This document shows positions 6,312-6,501 of a stretch of 6,501 nucleotides of DNA, one piece after another. The notes under the pieces were generated by a model that saw only the letters and a program-made list of their open reading frames with translations, made no database searches and was not told the origin of the DNA. Where the stretch lies: the NCBI GenBank assembly GCA_035513275.1, contig DATKCJ010000244.1, forward strand, positions 1 through 6,501. The letters are read 5' to 3'. Position numbers and translations under genes: made by a program. The stretch is from DATKCJ01 sp035513275 (GTDB lineage: Bacteria > Verrucomicrobiota > Verrucomicrobiia > Opitutales > Opitutaceae). Position 1 is the first letter of the stretch; each line of letters starts with the position of its first letter.

Positions 6312-6501
6312 TTAGATCTTCCCGGCGAGTTTCGCCTTGAGCCCGGCCTTGTCGACGAGGCCGACGATTGTCTCCACGGCCTGGCCGCCCTTGAAGAGGA
6401 TCATCGTGGGAATCGCGCGGATGTTGTAGCGACCGGCGATGTCGCCCGCGTTGTCGACGTTGAGCTTCCCTATTGTGAGCTTGCCGGCGAGTTCGCCGCC
6501 G
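6312..6501 (-). CDS. trxA: Thioredoxin, C-terminal part (gene runs off the window)
   Basis: Reading the minus strand from the window edge gives 62 residues ending at the TAA at 6312-6314. They include LTIGKLNVDNAGDIAGRYNI, then RAIPTMILFKGGQAVETIVG and a final amphipathic helix (KAGLKAKLAGKI). This is the C-terminal half of a thioredoxin fold: the strand with Asp-rich VDN, the cis-proline loop (AIPT) that faces the active site, the FKGG turn and the last helix. Thioredoxin reduces protein disulfides in the cytosol using electrons from thioredoxin reductase. The CxxC active site (normally WCGPC) would lie outside the window, so redox activity is assumed from the family. It converges on the BamE-like gene; no clear intrinsic terminator lies between them. 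Confidence 0.9.
   Translation of the reverse strand, partial: GGELAGKLTIGKLNVDNAGDIAGRYNIRAIPTMILFKGGQAVETIVGLVDKAGLKAKLAGKI

Noticed and set aside
6091..6315. Open frame through the repeat region after the BamE-like gene
   Set aside because: It spans direct and inverted repeats and runs into the thioredoxin gene on the other strand; the translation has no coding character.
1..6501. CRISPR arrays, toxin-antitoxin pairs, phage genes, secretion or defence systems
   Set aside because: No regularly spaced repeats and no protein motifs for any of these are present on either strand.

Overview
The window is high-GC chromosomal DNA carrying mostly housekeeping genes. My best guess at the source is a Verrucomicrobiota bacterium, possibly Opitutaceae-like. 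That rests on the long cyanobacterial-type glucose-6-phosphate isomerase, the scpB-pheA pair, an outer-membrane FadL-type porin (so a Gram-negative envelope) and the style of the palindromic intergenic repeats. It is an inference from remembered family features, not a database result.

Layout. Positions 30-1613 (minus) encode glucose-6-phosphate isomerase. It is divergent from a plus-strand pair: scpB (1721-2548, chromosome segregation) and pheA (2557-3645, chorismate mutase/prephenate dehydratase). The pair is spaced 8 nt apart and is probably one transcript. A 432-bp gap follows (3646-4077). Its first ~260 bp is a cluster of hairpins and palindromic repeat-like sequence, including a tRNA T-arm look-alike. 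Its last ~120 bp holds a promoter-like site overlapping a perfect 7-bp inverted repeat. Next is a FadL/OMPP1-type outer-membrane transporter (4078-5412), closed by a strong intrinsic terminator (5448-5481). A small, clearly less GC-rich gene (5724-6101) encodes a membrane-anchored protein with a BamE/SmpA-like motif. Between it and the minus-strand 3' end of a thioredoxin gene (6312-6501, cut by the window edge) is ~210 bp of repeat-like DNA. This includes a diverged inverted copy of a 20-mer from the 3.7-kb cluster, two 13-nt direct repeats and a hairpin element.

How the genes relate. Apart from scpB-pheA there is no sign of a shared pathway: central carbon metabolism, chromosome segregation, phenylalanine synthesis, hydrophobic-compound uptake and thiol redox sit side by side. 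I see no phage, CRISPR, toxin-antitoxin, intact transposase, rRNA or complete tRNA. I found no convincing undescribed system. The points most worth a second look are the low-GC BamE-like orphan with flanking repeat DNA, the operator-like palindrome upstream of the FadL-type gene, the two related repeat regions, and an insertion in ScpB.
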